Shown: positions 24,962 through 34,274, counted from the stretch's first letter. The stretch: 36,874 nucleotides of DNA from Rhodobacteraceae bacterium UBA6236 (GCA_002440945.1 DJWG01000053.1:8297-45170); one strand, 5' to 3'. Numbers and translations are program-made. The notes: generated by a model from the letters alone, not told the origin.

Positions 24962-26182
24962 ATGACTTCACTGTCGCAAATCGCCTGGGACGATACTGTC
25001 CTGCCGTTTCAACTGGACCGATCCGACATCCGCGGCCGCGTGGCGCGGCTGGATGGATTGCTGGAGAAGGTCCTGTCGCAACATGATTATCCCGCCGCGG
25101 TCGAGGCGCTGGTGGCCGAAGCCGCGCTGCTGACGGCGCTCATCGGGCCGACGATCAAGCTGCGCTGGAAGCTGTCGCTGCAGATCCGCGGCGATGGACC
25201 GATTCGCATCATCGCCACCGATTATTACGCGCCCGAATCCGAAGGCGCGCCTGGCCGCATCCGCGCCTGGGCCAGCTTCGATGCCACGCGGCTTGATCCC
25301 GCGGCGCGTCCGTTCCAGCAGATCGGCAAGGGCTATTTCGCCGTGCTGATCGACCAAGGACCGGGCACCGTTCCCTACCAGGGCATCACGCCCCTGGCGG
25401 GCGGATCGCTTGCATCCTGTGCCGAGACCTATTTCGCGCAGTCCGAACAACTGCCCACACGCTTTGCGCTGTCCTACGGCAAGTCGCGCCTTGCCGGGGC
25501 CGTGGAACGCTGGCGCGCCGGGGGCGTGTTGCTTCAGCACATGCCGAAGGCCTCGCCCCTGATGTCGGGCGAGGGCGGCAGCGGTGAAGGCGGGCTTCTG
25601 ACGGCGGCGGATGTGCTGGATGGCGAGGACGGCGAAAACTGGAGCCGCGCGAACATCCTTCTCGACACCGTGGAGGAACTGGAACTGATCGGCCCGCAGG
25701 TCGCGCCGACGGACCTGCTTCTGCGCCTGTTCCACGAAGAAGCGCCACGGGTCTTTGACGCGCAGGCGGTGGCTTTCGGCTGCACCTGTTCGGACGACAA
25801 GGTGCGCCAGAGCCTCTCGATCTATTCGGCCAAGGACATCGCGACGATGACCACCGATCAGGGCACCGTCACCGCAGATTGCCAGTTCTGCGGGCGGCAC
25901 TATGTGTTCGATCCGCTGTCGCTGGGGTTCGAAGCCACCGTCACCGCGGAAGGCAGCCCGATCCTGCCGCCGAACGACCCCGAGAACGATCCCGAGGATG
26001 AACCCGGCGACACGCCCCCGGAATTGCCGGACGACGTGCCGCCGTACGAAGATCCGCTGGGCCAGCCGGACCTGACGCCTGACGACCAGCCGCTGGAAGA
26101 CCCGGGCTTCGATCTGCCCGAAATGCCGGACGACCAGCCGGGCCAGATGTCGGCGGCAGGCCACAGGCGCTTCCGTGCCTGA
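24962..26182 (+). CDS. hslO: Redox-regulated chaperone Hsp33 with long acidic C-terminal tail
   Basis: Hsp33 is a cytoplasmic holdase switched on when its zinc-bound cysteines oxidise. The N-terminal domain starts DDTVLPFQLDRSDIRGRVAR. The redox zinc centre is CTC (274-276) and CQFC (307-310), the family CxC-CxxC. Typical Hsp33 is about 290-330 residues and ends soon after the zinc centre; this one has 406. Residues ~332-406 form a Pro/Asp/Glu-rich, surely disordered tail (PPNDPENDPEDEPGD, LTPDDQPLEDPG) ending in a short basic HRRFRA. The ATG follows CGAAGGAAGG. The end overlaps the next gene by 8 bp. Confidence 0.93.
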   Translation: MTSLSQIAWDDTVLPFQLDRSDIRGRVARLDGLLEKVLSQHDYPAAVEALVAEAALLTALIGPTIKLRWKLSLQIRGDGPIRIIATDYYAPESEGAPGRIRAWASFDATRLDPAARPFQQIGKGYFAVLIDQGPGTVPYQGITPLAGGSLASCAETYFAQSEQLPTRFALSYGKSRLAGAVERWRAGGVLLQHMPKASPLMSGEGGSGEGGLLTAADVLDGEDGENWSRANILLDTVEELELIGPQVAPTDLLLRLFHEEAPRVFDAQAVAFGCTCSDDKVRQSLSIYSAKDIATMTTDQGTVTADCQFCGRHYVFDPLSLGFEATVTAEGSPILPPNDPENDPEDEPGDTPPELPDDVPPYEDPLGQPDLTPDDQPLEDPGFDLPEMPDDQPGQMSAAGHRRFRA

Positions 26183-26822
26183 TCCTTTCTCGCCACAGGC
26201 CAGCGCGGCATTGGCACGGATGTGCGGCGCGCTGGCCGGACCGGGGCGCGATACGTCGGATTATGATCTGAACGATGGTGGGCTTGTCCGCGATCCGTCG
26301 CGGCTGCGTCCTGCGGCGGTGCTGATCGGGCTGGTCCCGGTCGCGACCGGGCTCGACGTGATCCTGACCACCCGCGCCTCGCATCTGAAGCATCACGCGG
26401 GGCAGGTGGCCTTTCCGGGCGGCAAGGTCGACCCGGAGGATGCCGATGCCCGGGCCTGCGCACTGCGCGAGGCGCGCGAAGAGATCGGGCTTGATCCGGC
26501 GATGGTCCGCATTCTTGGTACCTGCGCGGCGCATGAAACGGTGACCGGCTATCACGTCACGCCAGTCGTCGCGGTGATCGACCCGGCCTTCCGCCCGCAC
26601 CCAGATCCGGGCGAGGTGGCCGAGGTCTTCCGGGTGCCGCTGGCCCATCTTGCGACGTCCGAAGCCTACCGGATCGAGCAGCGTCATTGGCAGGGCGTCT
26701 GGCGGCGCTATTACACGGTGCCTTACGGGCCCTATTACATCTGGGGTGCGACCGCGCGTATGTTGCGGGCGCTGGCGGATGGGATGGCGGATGCGGATCA
26801 CGGCGGACTGGATCAGGGATGA
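26175..26822 (+). CDS. CoA-pyrophosphatase-type NUDIX hydrolase (NudL-like)
   Basis: A 215-residue NUDIX enzyme likely cleaving CoA to 4'-phosphopantetheine and 3',5'-ADP. The CoA-specific block ILTTRASHLKHHAGQVAFPG runs directly into the NUDIX box GGKVDPEDADARACALREAR followed by EEIG. The start is a GTG at 26175, inside the last codons of hslO; no ATG fits. It also overlaps the next gene by 32 bp, so hslO, this gene and the CCA enzyme look like one coupled unit. Confidence 0.9.
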   Translation: MPDPFSPQASAALARMCGALAGPGRDTSDYDLNDGGLVRDPSRLRPAAVLIGLVPVATGLDVILTTRASHLKHHAGQVAFPGGKVDPEDADARACALREAREEIGLDPAMVRILGTCAAHETVTGYHVTPVVAVIDPAFRPHPDPGEVAEVFRVPLAHLATSEAYRIEQRHWQGVWRRYYTVPYGPYYIWGATARMLRALADGMADADHGGLDQG

Positions 26823-27924
26823 GGCCGCGCAGGCGGTGATGGCGGCCTTGGCCGCAGGCGGCGTTCATGCGCTGTTCGTAGGCGGCTGCGTGCGCAATGC
26901 GCTTCTGGGCGTGCCGGTGGCCGATATCGACATCGCCACCGAAGCGCGGCCCGAAACCGTGATCGCGCTGACCCAGGCCGCCGGCCTGCGCCCGGTTCCG
27001 ACCGGCATCGACCACGGCACGATCACCGTCGTGTCCCACGGTCGGGGGTTCGAGGTGACGACCTTCCGCATGGATCTGGAAACCGATGGCCGGCGCGCCG
27101 TGGTGGCCTTCGCCGATGATGTGGCCGACGATGCCGCGCGGCGCGATTTCACCATGAATGCGCTTTACGCCGACGCCGAAGGCAGGGTCATCGACCCGCT
27201 GGGCGGCCTGCCGGACGTGATCGCGCGGCGGGTGCGCTTTGTCGGCGACCCCCATGCCCGGATCGCCGAAGATTACCTGCGCATCCTGCGCTTCTTCCGC
27301 TTCCACGCGCTTTATGGCGATCCCGAACAGGGGCTGGACCCCGAAGCCCTGGCCGCCTGCGCCGCGCATGTCGACGGGTTGGCGCGGCTGTCCCGCGAAC
27401 GGATCGGGCACGAGATGCGCCGTCTGCTGAAGGCGCCCGATCCCGCGCCCTCGGTCGCGGCGATGGCGGCGGCGGGGGTGCTGGCCCATGTGGTGCCGGG
27501 CGCCGATCCGCGGGCGCTGGCGCCGTTGGTGCATCTGGAAGGCCAGATGCCGCCGCGCTGGCTGCGGCGTCTGGCGGCGCTGGGTGGCGATGCCAGCGAC
27601 CTGCGCCTGTCGCGGGACGAGACGCGGGGGCTTGAGGCGCGTCAGGCGGCGCTTGCCTCGGGCGATGGACCGGCGGTCATGGCCTTCCGCCACGGCGCGC
27701 CGGCGGCCGAAGACGCGATCCTGATCCGCGCCGCCAGCCTTGGTGCCTTGCCCCCTGAAGGCTGGCAGGCCGAGGTCGCGCGCGGGGCAGGGGCTTCGTT
27801 CCCGATCCGCGCCGCCGATCTGCCGGGGCTTTCGGGCGCGACGCTGGGCGAGCGTCTGCGCGTTCTGCAAGAGGCGTGGATCGCGTCCGACCTGCGCGCC
27901 GACAAGGCCACGCTTCTGGCCTGA
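26791..27924 (+). CDS. cca: CCA tRNA nucleotidyltransferase
   Basis: The enzyme adds or repairs the 3' CCA end of tRNAs. In the 377-residue class II nucleotidyltransferase the catalytic site is GGCVRNALLGVPVADIDIAT (about 31-50), with the template motif ARRDFTMNALY and the RNA-binding RIAEDYLRILRFFRFHALYG (about 154-173) downstream. I chose the ATG at 26791, where the family N-terminus begins; earlier in-frame ATGs give non-family sequence. It overlaps the NUDIX gene by 32 bp and stops 3 bp from the convergent ABC transporter gene. Confidence 0.93.
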   Translation: MRITADWIRDEAAQAVMAALAAGGVHALFVGGCVRNALLGVPVADIDIATEARPETVIALTQAAGLRPVPTGIDHGTITVVSHGRGFEVTTFRMDLETDGRRAVVAFADDVADDAARRDFTMNALYADAEGRVIDPLGGLPDVIARRVRFVGDPHARIAEDYLRILRFFRFHALYGDPEQGLDPEALAACAAHVDGLARLSRERIGHEMRRLLKAPDPAPSVAAMAAAGVLAHVVPGADPRALAPLVHLEGQMPPRWLRRLAALGGDASDLRLSRDETRGLEARQAALASGDGPAVMAFRHGAPAAEDAILIRAASLGALPPEGWQAEVARGAGASFPIRAADLPGLSGATLGERLRVLQEAWIASDLRADKATLLA

Positions 27925-27927
27925 GCG

Positions 27928-29763
27928 CTATTCGGCGGCCTCTTCCTCGACCCCGATGAAGCCGCCCGACTGGCGGTTCCAGTAGCGCGCATAGAGCCCG
28001 CCCCGCGCCAGCAGTTCGGCGTGCGATCCATCCTCGACGATGCGGCCGTCTTCCAGAACCACGATCCGATCCATTTCGGCGATGGTGGACAGGCGGTGCG
28101 CGATGGCCAGCACCGTCTTGCCCGCCATGACCCGCACCAGCGCTTCCTGGATCGCGGCTTCGACCTCGCTGTCAAGCGCGCTGGTCGCTTCATCCAGCAC
28201 CAGGATCGGCGCGTCCTTGAGGAAAGCGCGGGCCAGCGCGATCCGCTGCCGCTGCCCGCCCGACAGCTTCACGCCGCGTTCGCCCAGATAGGCGTCATAG
28301 CCCTTGCGGCCCATGTGGTCCTGAAGCGTCAGGATGAAATCATGCGCCTCGGCGGCCTTCGCGGCGGCGACGATCTGACCCTCGGTGGCATCGGGGCGAC
28401 CGTAAAGGATGTTGTCGCGGGCCGAACGGTTGAACATCGCGGTTTCCTGCGTGACCATCGCGATATTCCGGCGCAGCGATTCCTGCGTCACGCCGCGCAC
28501 ATCGTGCCCGTCGATGCGGACGGCGCCGCGTTCGGTGTCGTAAAGCCGCAATAAAAGCGCCACCAGTGTCGATTTCCCGGCCCCCGAGGCGCCGACGATG
28601 CCGATCCTTTCGCCGGGCCGGACGGTCAGCAGGATGTCGTCGATCCCGCCCGCTTCGCGGCCATAGGCGAAGGTGACGTGGTCGAACTCGATCCGGCCCT
28701 TGACGCGATCCAGGCTGATCGCGTCGGGGGCGTCGGTCAGGGCGTGGGGCGGCGTCAGGGTCTTCATCCCGTCCTCGACCTCGCCCACCGATCCGTAAAG
28801 CGACATCAGCGCCATGCTGACCCAGCCGGTCATCTGCGCGATCCGCATGGCAATCGCGCCCGAGGCGGCGATTTCACCCGTGGACGCATGGCCTTCGGAC
28901 CACAGAAGCACCGTGCCGCCCATCAGCAGGACCGGCAGGATCCCCGCAAGGAACATCAGCGAAAACCGGAACCAGGCCGAGGTGATGCCATATTCCGTCG
29001 CCCGGTCGCGAAAGCCCGCCATCGCGGTCAGCGCGACGCGGTCTTCGTATTCGGCATGGGCAAAGAGCTTCACCGTCTTGATGTTGGTGATCGTGTCGAC
29101 GACCTGCCCGGTGACGTTCGCGCGGGCCGAGGCGCGGGCCGCCGACCGGCCCCGGACCGACGGCAGGAAAAGCCGGATCAGCAACAGATACCCCGCCAGC
29201 CAGACCGCCAGCGCCAGCGCGATCCAGGGGTCGATCCCGATGAGGAAGGCGACCGAACCGATCAGCGAGGCCATTGCGAAGGCCACGACGTTGACGGTTT
29301 CCGTCACCACATCTGTGACGGCCCGGGCGGTCTGCATCTGCTTTTGCGCGATGCGGCCTGCGAAGTCGTTGTCGAAGAAGGTGACGGAATGGCCCATCGT
29401 CCAGCGATGCAGCCGCGACAGCACCAGAGGCAGCAGGTTCGGCCCGAGGATGATGTTCACCGTGGCCGAGGACATCGCGAAGGTGATCGGCCGCACGGTC
29501 AGGTAGAAGGCGGCGAAACCCACGAAAAGCTTCCAGTGGTCCTGGAACACGGTCGCCGGCTGCGATGACAGCGCCGCGTCGATCACGTTGCCGATGATCA
29601 GCGCCGAGATCACATCAAGCACCCCCGCCGCCGAGGACCAGAAGGTTGCGTAGATCAGCGCGGGCCAGCTTCCCGACAGCGCCCAGAGGAAGAACCTGCC
29701 CAGCCGCCGGGGCGGGTCGCTTTCGGCGGGGCTGAAACTGTCGATGGCGGGGCCAAGCGTCAT
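27928..29763 (-). CDS. ABC half-transporter, membrane and ATPase domains fused (exporter type)
   Basis: A 611-residue exporter-type ABC protein that should work as a homodimer. About six helices occupy residues 20-330 (LDVISALIIGNVIDAAL, FAMASLIGSVAFLIGIDPWI). The ATPase domain has Walker A GASGAGKSTLVALLL, signature LSGGQRQRIALARAF, and Walker B ILVLDEATSALDS. The ATG at 29763 follows AAGGG; the open frame beyond it is not family-like. MsbA-like lipid or drug export is possible but the substrate is not readable. It diverges from the RNA methyltransferase gene across 247 bp, in which I saw no clear promoter boxes or other features. Confidence 0.93.
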   Translation of the reverse strand: MTLGPAIDSFSPAESDPPRRLGRFFLWALSGSWPALIYATFWSSAAGVLDVISALIIGNVIDAALSSQPATVFQDHWKLFVGFAAFYLTVRPITFAMSSATVNIILGPNLLPLVLSRLHRWTMGHSVTFFDNDFAGRIAQKQMQTARAVTDVVTETVNVVAFAMASLIGSVAFLIGIDPWIALALAVWLAGYLLLIRLFLPSVRGRSAARASARANVTGQVVDTITNIKTVKLFAHAEYEDRVALTAMAGFRDRATEYGITSAWFRFSLMFLAGILPVLLMGGTVLLWSEGHASTGEIAASGAIAMRIAQMTGWVSMALMSLYGSVGEVEDGMKTLTPPHALTDAPDAISLDRVKGRIEFDHVTFAYGREAGGIDDILLTVRPGERIGIVGASGAGKSTLVALLLRLYDTERGAVRIDGHDVRGVTQESLRRNIAMVTQETAMFNRSARDNILYGRPDATEGQIVAAAKAAEAHDFILTLQDHMGRKGYDAYLGERGVKLSGGQRQRIALARAFLKDAPILVLDEATSALDSEVEAAIQEALVRVMAGKTVLAIAHRLSTIAEMDRIVVLEDGRIVEDGSHAELLARGGLYARYWNRQSGGFIGVEEEAAE

Positions 29764-30010
29764 GCGACCGGACCCTTGGGGCAGGCGTTGCAGGCAAGGC
29801 GGGATCGAAGGGGCCGGATCATGGATGAACCTTTCGCGCGGGCCAGACTGTTCTACCCCTATGGCCCGGCGCTGGCCAGTGGGGCGGCCCGGGACCAGAA
29901 CCCGCAAGTGGAGCTTCGGGGTCCGAAGGCTACGCAAGCTTCGGCGCGTGGTTGCCACTTTCGGGCGGCGGCGATAGCTTGGCGCGATCTGATCGGACGG
30001 GTTTTCGCGC

Positions 30011-31234
30011 ATGACCATCACCATCGAACGGCTGGGCCATCTGGGCGATGGTCTGGCCGACCGCGGCGCGATCCGGGTGCCGCTGACCCTGCCCGGCGAG
30101 GTTGTCGAAGGCACGCCTGGCCCCGACGGCCGGGTGGCGGACGCGCGGATCGTCACGCCTTCGCCCGACCGGGTGCGCGCGCCTTGCCCGCATTACCGCG
30201 CCTGCGGCGGCTGCGCGCTGCAACATGCCTCGGACAGCTTCGTGGCTGCCTGGAAGATCGATGTGGTGCGCACCGCGCTGGCCGCGCAGGGGTTGGACGC
30301 GCCGTTTCGCGCGGCGCTGACCTCTCCGCCCCGGTCACGGCGCAGGGCGGTGCTGTCGGGGCGGCGAACGAAGACCGGAACGCTGGTCGGGCTGCATGCC
30401 AGGGCCTCGGATACGGTTGTCGAGATTCCGGGCTGCCTGCTGCTGGATCCTGCTTTGATGGCCGTGCCGCCCGCCCTGCACGAGGTCGTGGCGCTGGGCG
30501 GATCGCGGAAGGGCGAGCTTGCCCTGACCGTGACGTTGACCGAAGGCGGGGTCGATCTTGCGGTCGAAGGCGGCAAACCGATGGAGCCTGCGCTGTTCGG
30601 GGCCCTTGCGGCAACCGCCGAACGCGCCGATCTGGCGCGGCTGTCCTGGAGCGGCGAGGTGGTTGTCACCCGCCGCCCGCCCGTCCAGCGCTTTGGATCG
30701 GCGCGGGTTCTGCCGCCTGCGGGGGCCTTCCTGCAAGCCACGCGGCAGGGCGAAGCGGCCCTGCTGGCCGCAGTGGTCGAAGTCGTGGGCGCTGCGCGAC
30801 GGATCGTCGATCTCTTCTCCGGCTCGGGCACCTTTTCGCTGCCGTTGGCGGCGCGGGCCGATGTCCATGCGGTGGAAGGCGAAGGCGCGATGACCGCGGC
30901 GCTGCTCGCGGGGGCGCGGCAGACGCCGGGCCTGCATCAGGTCACGGCCGAGACGCGCGATCTGTTCCGGCGCCCGCTGTTGCCCGATGAACTGGCGCGG
31001 TTCGACGCCGTGGTGATCGACCCGCCCCGCGCGGGATGCGAGGCGCAGGCGCGCGAAATCGCGGCATCTGGCGTGGCCGTCGTGGCGGCGGTGTCCTGCA
31101 ATCCCGTGACCTTTGCCCGCGACGCGAAGATCCTGTGCGACGCGGGCTTCGGGCTTGACTGGGTGCAGGTGATCGACCAGTTCCGCTGGTCCCCCCATGT
31201 GGAACTGGTCGCGCGGTTGTCGCGGAACGCTTAG
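30011..31234 (+). CDS. RlmD/RumA-type 5-methyluridine RNA methyltransferase
   Basis: A 407-residue SAM-dependent enzyme that would methylate a uracil in 23S rRNA. An iron-sulfur cluster site is formed by Cys59, Cys65, Cys68 (CPHYRACGGC) and Cys142 (IPGCLL). The SAM site is VDLFSGSGTFSLPLA. VVIDPPRAGCEAQ and the nucleophilic cysteine in AAVSCNPVTFARD follow, with HVELVARL supplying the general-base glutamate at the end. The usual N-terminal TRAM domain is reduced. The ribosome site is weak (GGACGGG). TrmA, which lacks the cluster, is less likely. Its stop shares TTAG (31231-31234) with the convergent gene. Confidence 0.9.
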   Translation: MTITIERLGHLGDGLADRGAIRVPLTLPGEVVEGTPGPDGRVADARIVTPSPDRVRAPCPHYRACGGCALQHASDSFVAAWKIDVVRTALAAQGLDAPFRAALTSPPRSRRRAVLSGRRTKTGTLVGLHARASDTVVEIPGCLLLDPALMAVPPALHEVVALGGSRKGELALTVTLTEGGVDLAVEGGKPMEPALFGALAATAERADLARLSWSGEVVVTRRPPVQRFGSARVLPPAGAFLQATRQGEAALLAAVVEVVGAARRIVDLFSGSGTFSLPLAARADVHAVEGEGAMTAALLAGARQTPGLHQVTAETRDLFRRPLLPDELARFDAVVIDPPRAGCEAQAREIAASGVAVVAAVSCNPVTFARDAKILCDAGFGLDWVQVIDQFRWSPHVELVARLSRNA

Positions 31235-31887
31235 GCGCGCTTCCGCCGCCGCAGCGCCATCGCGCCCAGCGCCACCAGCCCCGAGGCCGCAAGCGGCAAT
31301 CCGGCAGGCAGCGGCACCGGCGCCAGGGTCACATTGTCCAGTTCGAAATGCGAACAGGGGGCATCACACATCGCGGTCATGCCGGCGGGTGGATTGTTCA
31401 GCAGGGCAATGGGATAGACGATGCTGATCGTCATTGAGGTCAGGTTCCTGAACGTCGATCCCAGGGTAACGTTTCGCGGGGTGTTACCCGCGCCCATATC
31501 GAACAGCAGGCTGGAAACGAGGCTTGCCCCGCTGAAACCTTCGACCCGGACGTTGGGAAATGTCGGGCTGGTACAGCCGCCGCTTTCGTCATCGCAGAGC
31601 GCCAGATAAAACCCTAGCGGAAGCAGGTCGAAGCTGAGGGCGCTGAAGGCCTTGGCCATCGAAAAGGTGACGGTCGAGGGCGCGGAAGTTCCCCCATCGT
31701 CGATGTGCAGGGTGCCCGAGCTGTACATCCCCATGTCGCCATCCGCGGTCGCGGTGATGCCATTTTCAAGATAGCTGGTGGCGAACGGATCGGTCAGGTT
31801 GTCGAAGGTCATGGTGGCCGCTTGTGCTGACAAGCTTGGCGCAGCGACCGAAGCCGCAAGTGCAAGAATGGAAAGTGCAGACCTCAT
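31231..31887 (-). CDS. VPLPA-CTERM secreted protein
   Basis: A 218-residue exported protein. The signal peptide (ALSILALAASVAAPSLSA, cleavage near AQA-A) precedes a soluble Thr/Ser/Asn-rich beta-type domain with four cysteines. The C-terminus is a sorting signal: VPLPAGLPLAASGLVALGAM followed by ALRRRKRA, i.e. motif, helix, basic cluster. Such tails are processed by an exosortase, which is not in this window. Members often go to the surface or exopolysaccharide matrix. The ATG at 31887 follows GGAGG. The stop overlaps that of the RNA methyltransferase gene. Confidence 0.87.
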   Translation of the reverse strand: MRSALSILALAASVAAPSLSAQAATMTFDNLTDPFATSYLENGITATADGDMGMYSSGTLHIDDGGTSAPSTVTFSMAKAFSALSFDLLPLGFYLALCDDESGGCTSPTFPNVRVEGFSGASLVSSLLFDMGAGNTPRNVTLGSTFRNLTSMTISIVYPIALLNNPPAGMTAMCDAPCSHFELDNVTLAPVPLPAGLPLAASGLVALGAMALRRRKRA

Positions 31888-31992
31888 GAACTCAACCTCC
31901 ACTTGCAGATGGGGGTCAGAGTTCCTGTCATGCGGTGCGATGTCAAACCAAAACTCACCCGTTCGTCACCATCGCGGGCCGGGCCTTTTGGG

Positions 31993-32871
31993 TTACGCGA
32001 CGACGAATTCGGCCGCCGAATATCCCTGCAGATAAAGCAGCGCCGTCAGGTCGCCGTGGTTGATGCGGATGTCGCATTGCGCGGCGACCGCGGGCTTGGC
32101 GTGCAGCGCCACGCCCGCGCCCGCGCGCCCGAGCATCCCCAGATCATTGGCGCCGTCGCCCACCGCCATCACATCGGCGGGCGCGATGCCGCGTAGGGCG
32201 CTGATTTCATCGAGCGCGGCGATCTTGGCTTCGCGGCCGAGGATCGGGCGGGCGACGTCGCCCGTCAGGCGGCCGTCTTCCTCCAACAGGATATTGGCGC
32301 GGTTTTCGTCAAAGCCCAGATGCGCGGCGACCGGGCGTGAGAAGGCGGTGAAGCCGCCGGACACCAGCACCGCGTAGCCGCCCGCCGCCTGCATCGTGGC
32401 GATCAGGGTTTTACCCCCGGGGGTATAGGTGATGCGTTCGGCCAGCACTTCGGCGATGACGGAAACCGGCAGGCCCTTCATCAGGCCCACACGTTCCAGC
32501 AGCGCCTCTTCGAAGTTCAACTCGCCATTCATGGCGCGGGCGGTGATCGCGGCGATGCGCGGGCCGAAACCCGCCTTGTCGCCCAGTTCGTCGATGCATT
32601 CCTGGCCGATCATCGTCGAATCCATGTCGGCCAGAAGCATCTTCTTGCGCCGTCCCTCTGCGGGCTGGATCACCAGGTCATGGCCAAGGCCTTGCAGGCT
32701 TTCCCAGGCGGACCAGCGGCTGTCGGGGATGGCGGGCAGGTCGAATTCGGCCGCGATCGCGGGGTTGAGCCAGCGCAGCGCGCCGCCGCCCCAGGCGTTG
32801 CGCAGGGTTTCGACCGTTTCGCGCGACAGGTCGGCGCGGGCGGGGTTGGCAAGCAGGCTGGCGGTGAACAT
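31993..32871 (-). CDS. serB: Phosphoserine phosphatase
   Basis: SerB removes phosphate from phosphoserine, the last serine step. The 292-residue protein has an N-terminal ~75-residue regulatory part, then HAD motif [18 protein letters not shown] (Asp82 nucleophile, Asp84), motif [12 protein letters not shown], and the late [19 protein letters not shown]. The ATG at 32871 was chosen because the open frame upstream would run into the serC promoter region and is not family-like. It diverges from serC-serA across 193 bp, so all three serine genes share one control region. It is followed by 105 bp with no feature seen before the VPLPA gene start. Confidence 0.95.
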   Translation of the reverse strand: MFTASLLANPARADLSRETVETLRNAWGGGALRWLNPAIAAEFDLPAIPDSRWSAWESLQGLGHDLVIQPAEGRRKKMLLADMDSTMIGQECIDELGDKAGFGPRIAAITARAMNGELNFEEALLERVGLMKGLPVSVIAEVLAERITYTPGGKTLIATMQAAGGYAVLVSGGFTAFSRPVAAHLGFDENRANILLEEDGRLTGDVARPILGREAKIAALDEISALRGIAPADVMAVGDGANDLGMLGRAGAGVALHAKPAVAAQCDIRINHGDLTALLYLQGYSAAEFVVA

Positions 32872-33023
32872 GCGGGGACTCCGATTCGGGCTTCTGGCGG
32901 GTTTAGGGGGAAGTCCCTGCGGGCGCCAGAGGGGGCCGATGTCGCATTTGCTGTCCGATCCGCCGTATTGGAGCGATTTTTTCCTTGTGCGCCCGGGCCC
33001 TCGCCGATATGTCTGGCGGCGGG

Positions 33024-33049
33024 ACACCCCTCCCCAACGAGGGGCGTGT
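33024..33049 (+). ncRNA. Leader hairpin before serC, candidate serC RNA motif
   Basis: CCCCTC (33027-33032) pairs with GAGGGG (33039-33044) around a CCCAAC loop, extended by ACA/TGT pairing across a two-base bulge. It ends a few bases before the serC ribosome site (GGAAGGA, ATG 33065). A conserved cis-regulatory RNA called the serC motif is known upstream of serC-serA in alphaproteobacteria. Location and size fit, but I matched only the hairpin, not a covariance model. Confidence 0.45.
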
Positions 33050-33064
33050 ATATGGAAGGATACC

Positions 33065-34213
33065 ATGAAGGATCTCACGACCCCGGCCACGCGGCCGGTC
33101 AATCCGCGTTTTTCCTCTGGCCCCTGCGCCAAGATCCCCGGATATTCGCTGGACATGCTGGCCGACGCCCCCCTTGGGCGGTCGCACCGCGCCGCTGTCG
33201 GCAAGGCCAAGCTGAAAGAGGCGATCGACCGCACCCGCGCGGTTCTGGGCATCCCCGACGATTACCGCATCGGCATCGTTCCGGCGTCGGACACCGGCGC
33301 TGTGGAAATGGCGCTGTGGTCGCTTCTGGGCGCGCGCGGCGTCGAGATGCTGGCTTGGGAAAGCTTCGGCGAAGGCTGGGTCGCGGATGTGGTCAAGCAG
33401 TTGAAGCTAGACGCGACGGTGCGCAAGGCGCCTTATGGCGAGATCGTGGATTTCGCGGAAGTTGATTTCAACAAGGACGTGGTCTTCACCTGGAACGGCA
33501 CCACCTCGGGTGTGCGGCTGCCGAATGGCGATGCGATCCCGGCGGACCGGCAGGGGCTGACGATCTGCGACGCCACCAGCGCGGCCTTTGCGATGGACCT
33601 GCCTTGGGACAAGCTCGATGTGGTGACCTTCTCCTGGCAGAAGGTGCTGGGCAGCGAGGGCGGCCACGGCGTTCTGGTGCTTGGCCCGCGCGCGGTCGAA
33701 CGGCTGGAAAGCTACGCCCCCGCCTGGCCCTTGCCGAAGATCTTCCGTATGACCAAGGGCGGCAAGCTGATCGAAGGCATCTTCGAAGGCGAGACGATCA
33801 ACACGCCGTCGATGCTGTGCGTGGAAGATTACCTCGTGTCGCTGAAATGGGCCGAGAGGATCGGCGGACTGCCGGCGCTGATCGCGCGCTGCGACGCCAA
33901 CGCGGCGGTGATCGACGAATTCGTGGCGGCGCGTGACTGGATCGCCAATCTGGCGGTGAGCCCGGCCACGGCCTCGACCACCTCGGTCTGCCTGCGTTTC
34001 CAGGATGCCCGGATCAAGGACGCCGCCGCCTTTGCAAAGGCTGTCGCCAAGCGGCTGGAGAAGGAAGGCGTGGCGCTGGATGCGGGCGCCTATCGCGACG
34101 CCCCGGCGGGCTTGCGGATCTGGTGCGGGGCCACGGTGGAAACCAGCGACGTGCAGCATCTGATGCCGTGGATCGACTGGGCCTTCCACGCCGAGATCGC
34201 CGCGCAAGGCTGA
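33065..34213 (+). CDS. serC: Phosphoserine aminotransferase
   Basis: SerC is a PLP enzyme turning 3-phosphohydroxypyruvate into phosphoserine. The 382-residue protein begins [17 protein letters not shown] (13-29). It has the GRSHR motif, [24 protein letters not shown], and the PLP-binding Lys193 in [14 protein letters not shown]. This is the alphaproteobacterial subtype. The ATG at 33065 is preceded by GGAAGGA; an open frame upstream is antisense to serB. It is 115 bp from serA on the same strand, with the second palindromic element between them, and diverges from serB. Confidence 0.96.
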   Translation: MKDLTTPATRPVNPRFSSGPCAKIPGYSLDMLADAPLGRSHRAAVGKAKLKEAIDRTRAVLGIPDDYRIGIVPASDTGAVEMALWSLLGARGVEMLAWESFGEGWVADVVKQLKLDATVRKAPYGEIVDFAEVDFNKDVVFTWNGTTSGVRLPNGDAIPADRQGLTICDATSAAFAMDLPWDKLDVVTFSWQKVLGSEGGHGVLVLGPRAVERLESYAPAWPLPKIFRMTKGGKLIEGIFEGETINTPSMLCVEDYLVSLKWAERIGGLPALIARCDANAAVIDEFVAARDWIANLAVSPATASTTSVCLRFQDARIKDAAAFAKAVAKRLEKEGVALDAGAYRDAPAGLRIWCGATVETSDVQHLMPWIDWAFHAEIAAQG

Positions 34214-34224
34214 TCCTGACCTTG

Positions 34225-34274
34225 GGAGCCGGGGCTCTGCGCCCCGGACCCCGGAGTATTTTCGCAAAGAAGAA
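34225..34274 (-). repeat. Palindromic intergenic element, copy 2 (inverted)
   Basis: The same element as 4600-4660 in the opposite orientation. It has a 7-bp perfect hairpin CCGGGGC/GCCCCGG (34229-34235, 34241-34247; loop TCTGC), then GGACCCCGGAGTATTTTCGC and AAAGAAGAA. Read on the minus strand it gives GCGAAAATA, GGGGTCCGGGG and CCCCGGCTC in the same order as copy 1. It fills most of the serC-serA gap. Confidence 0.7.
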
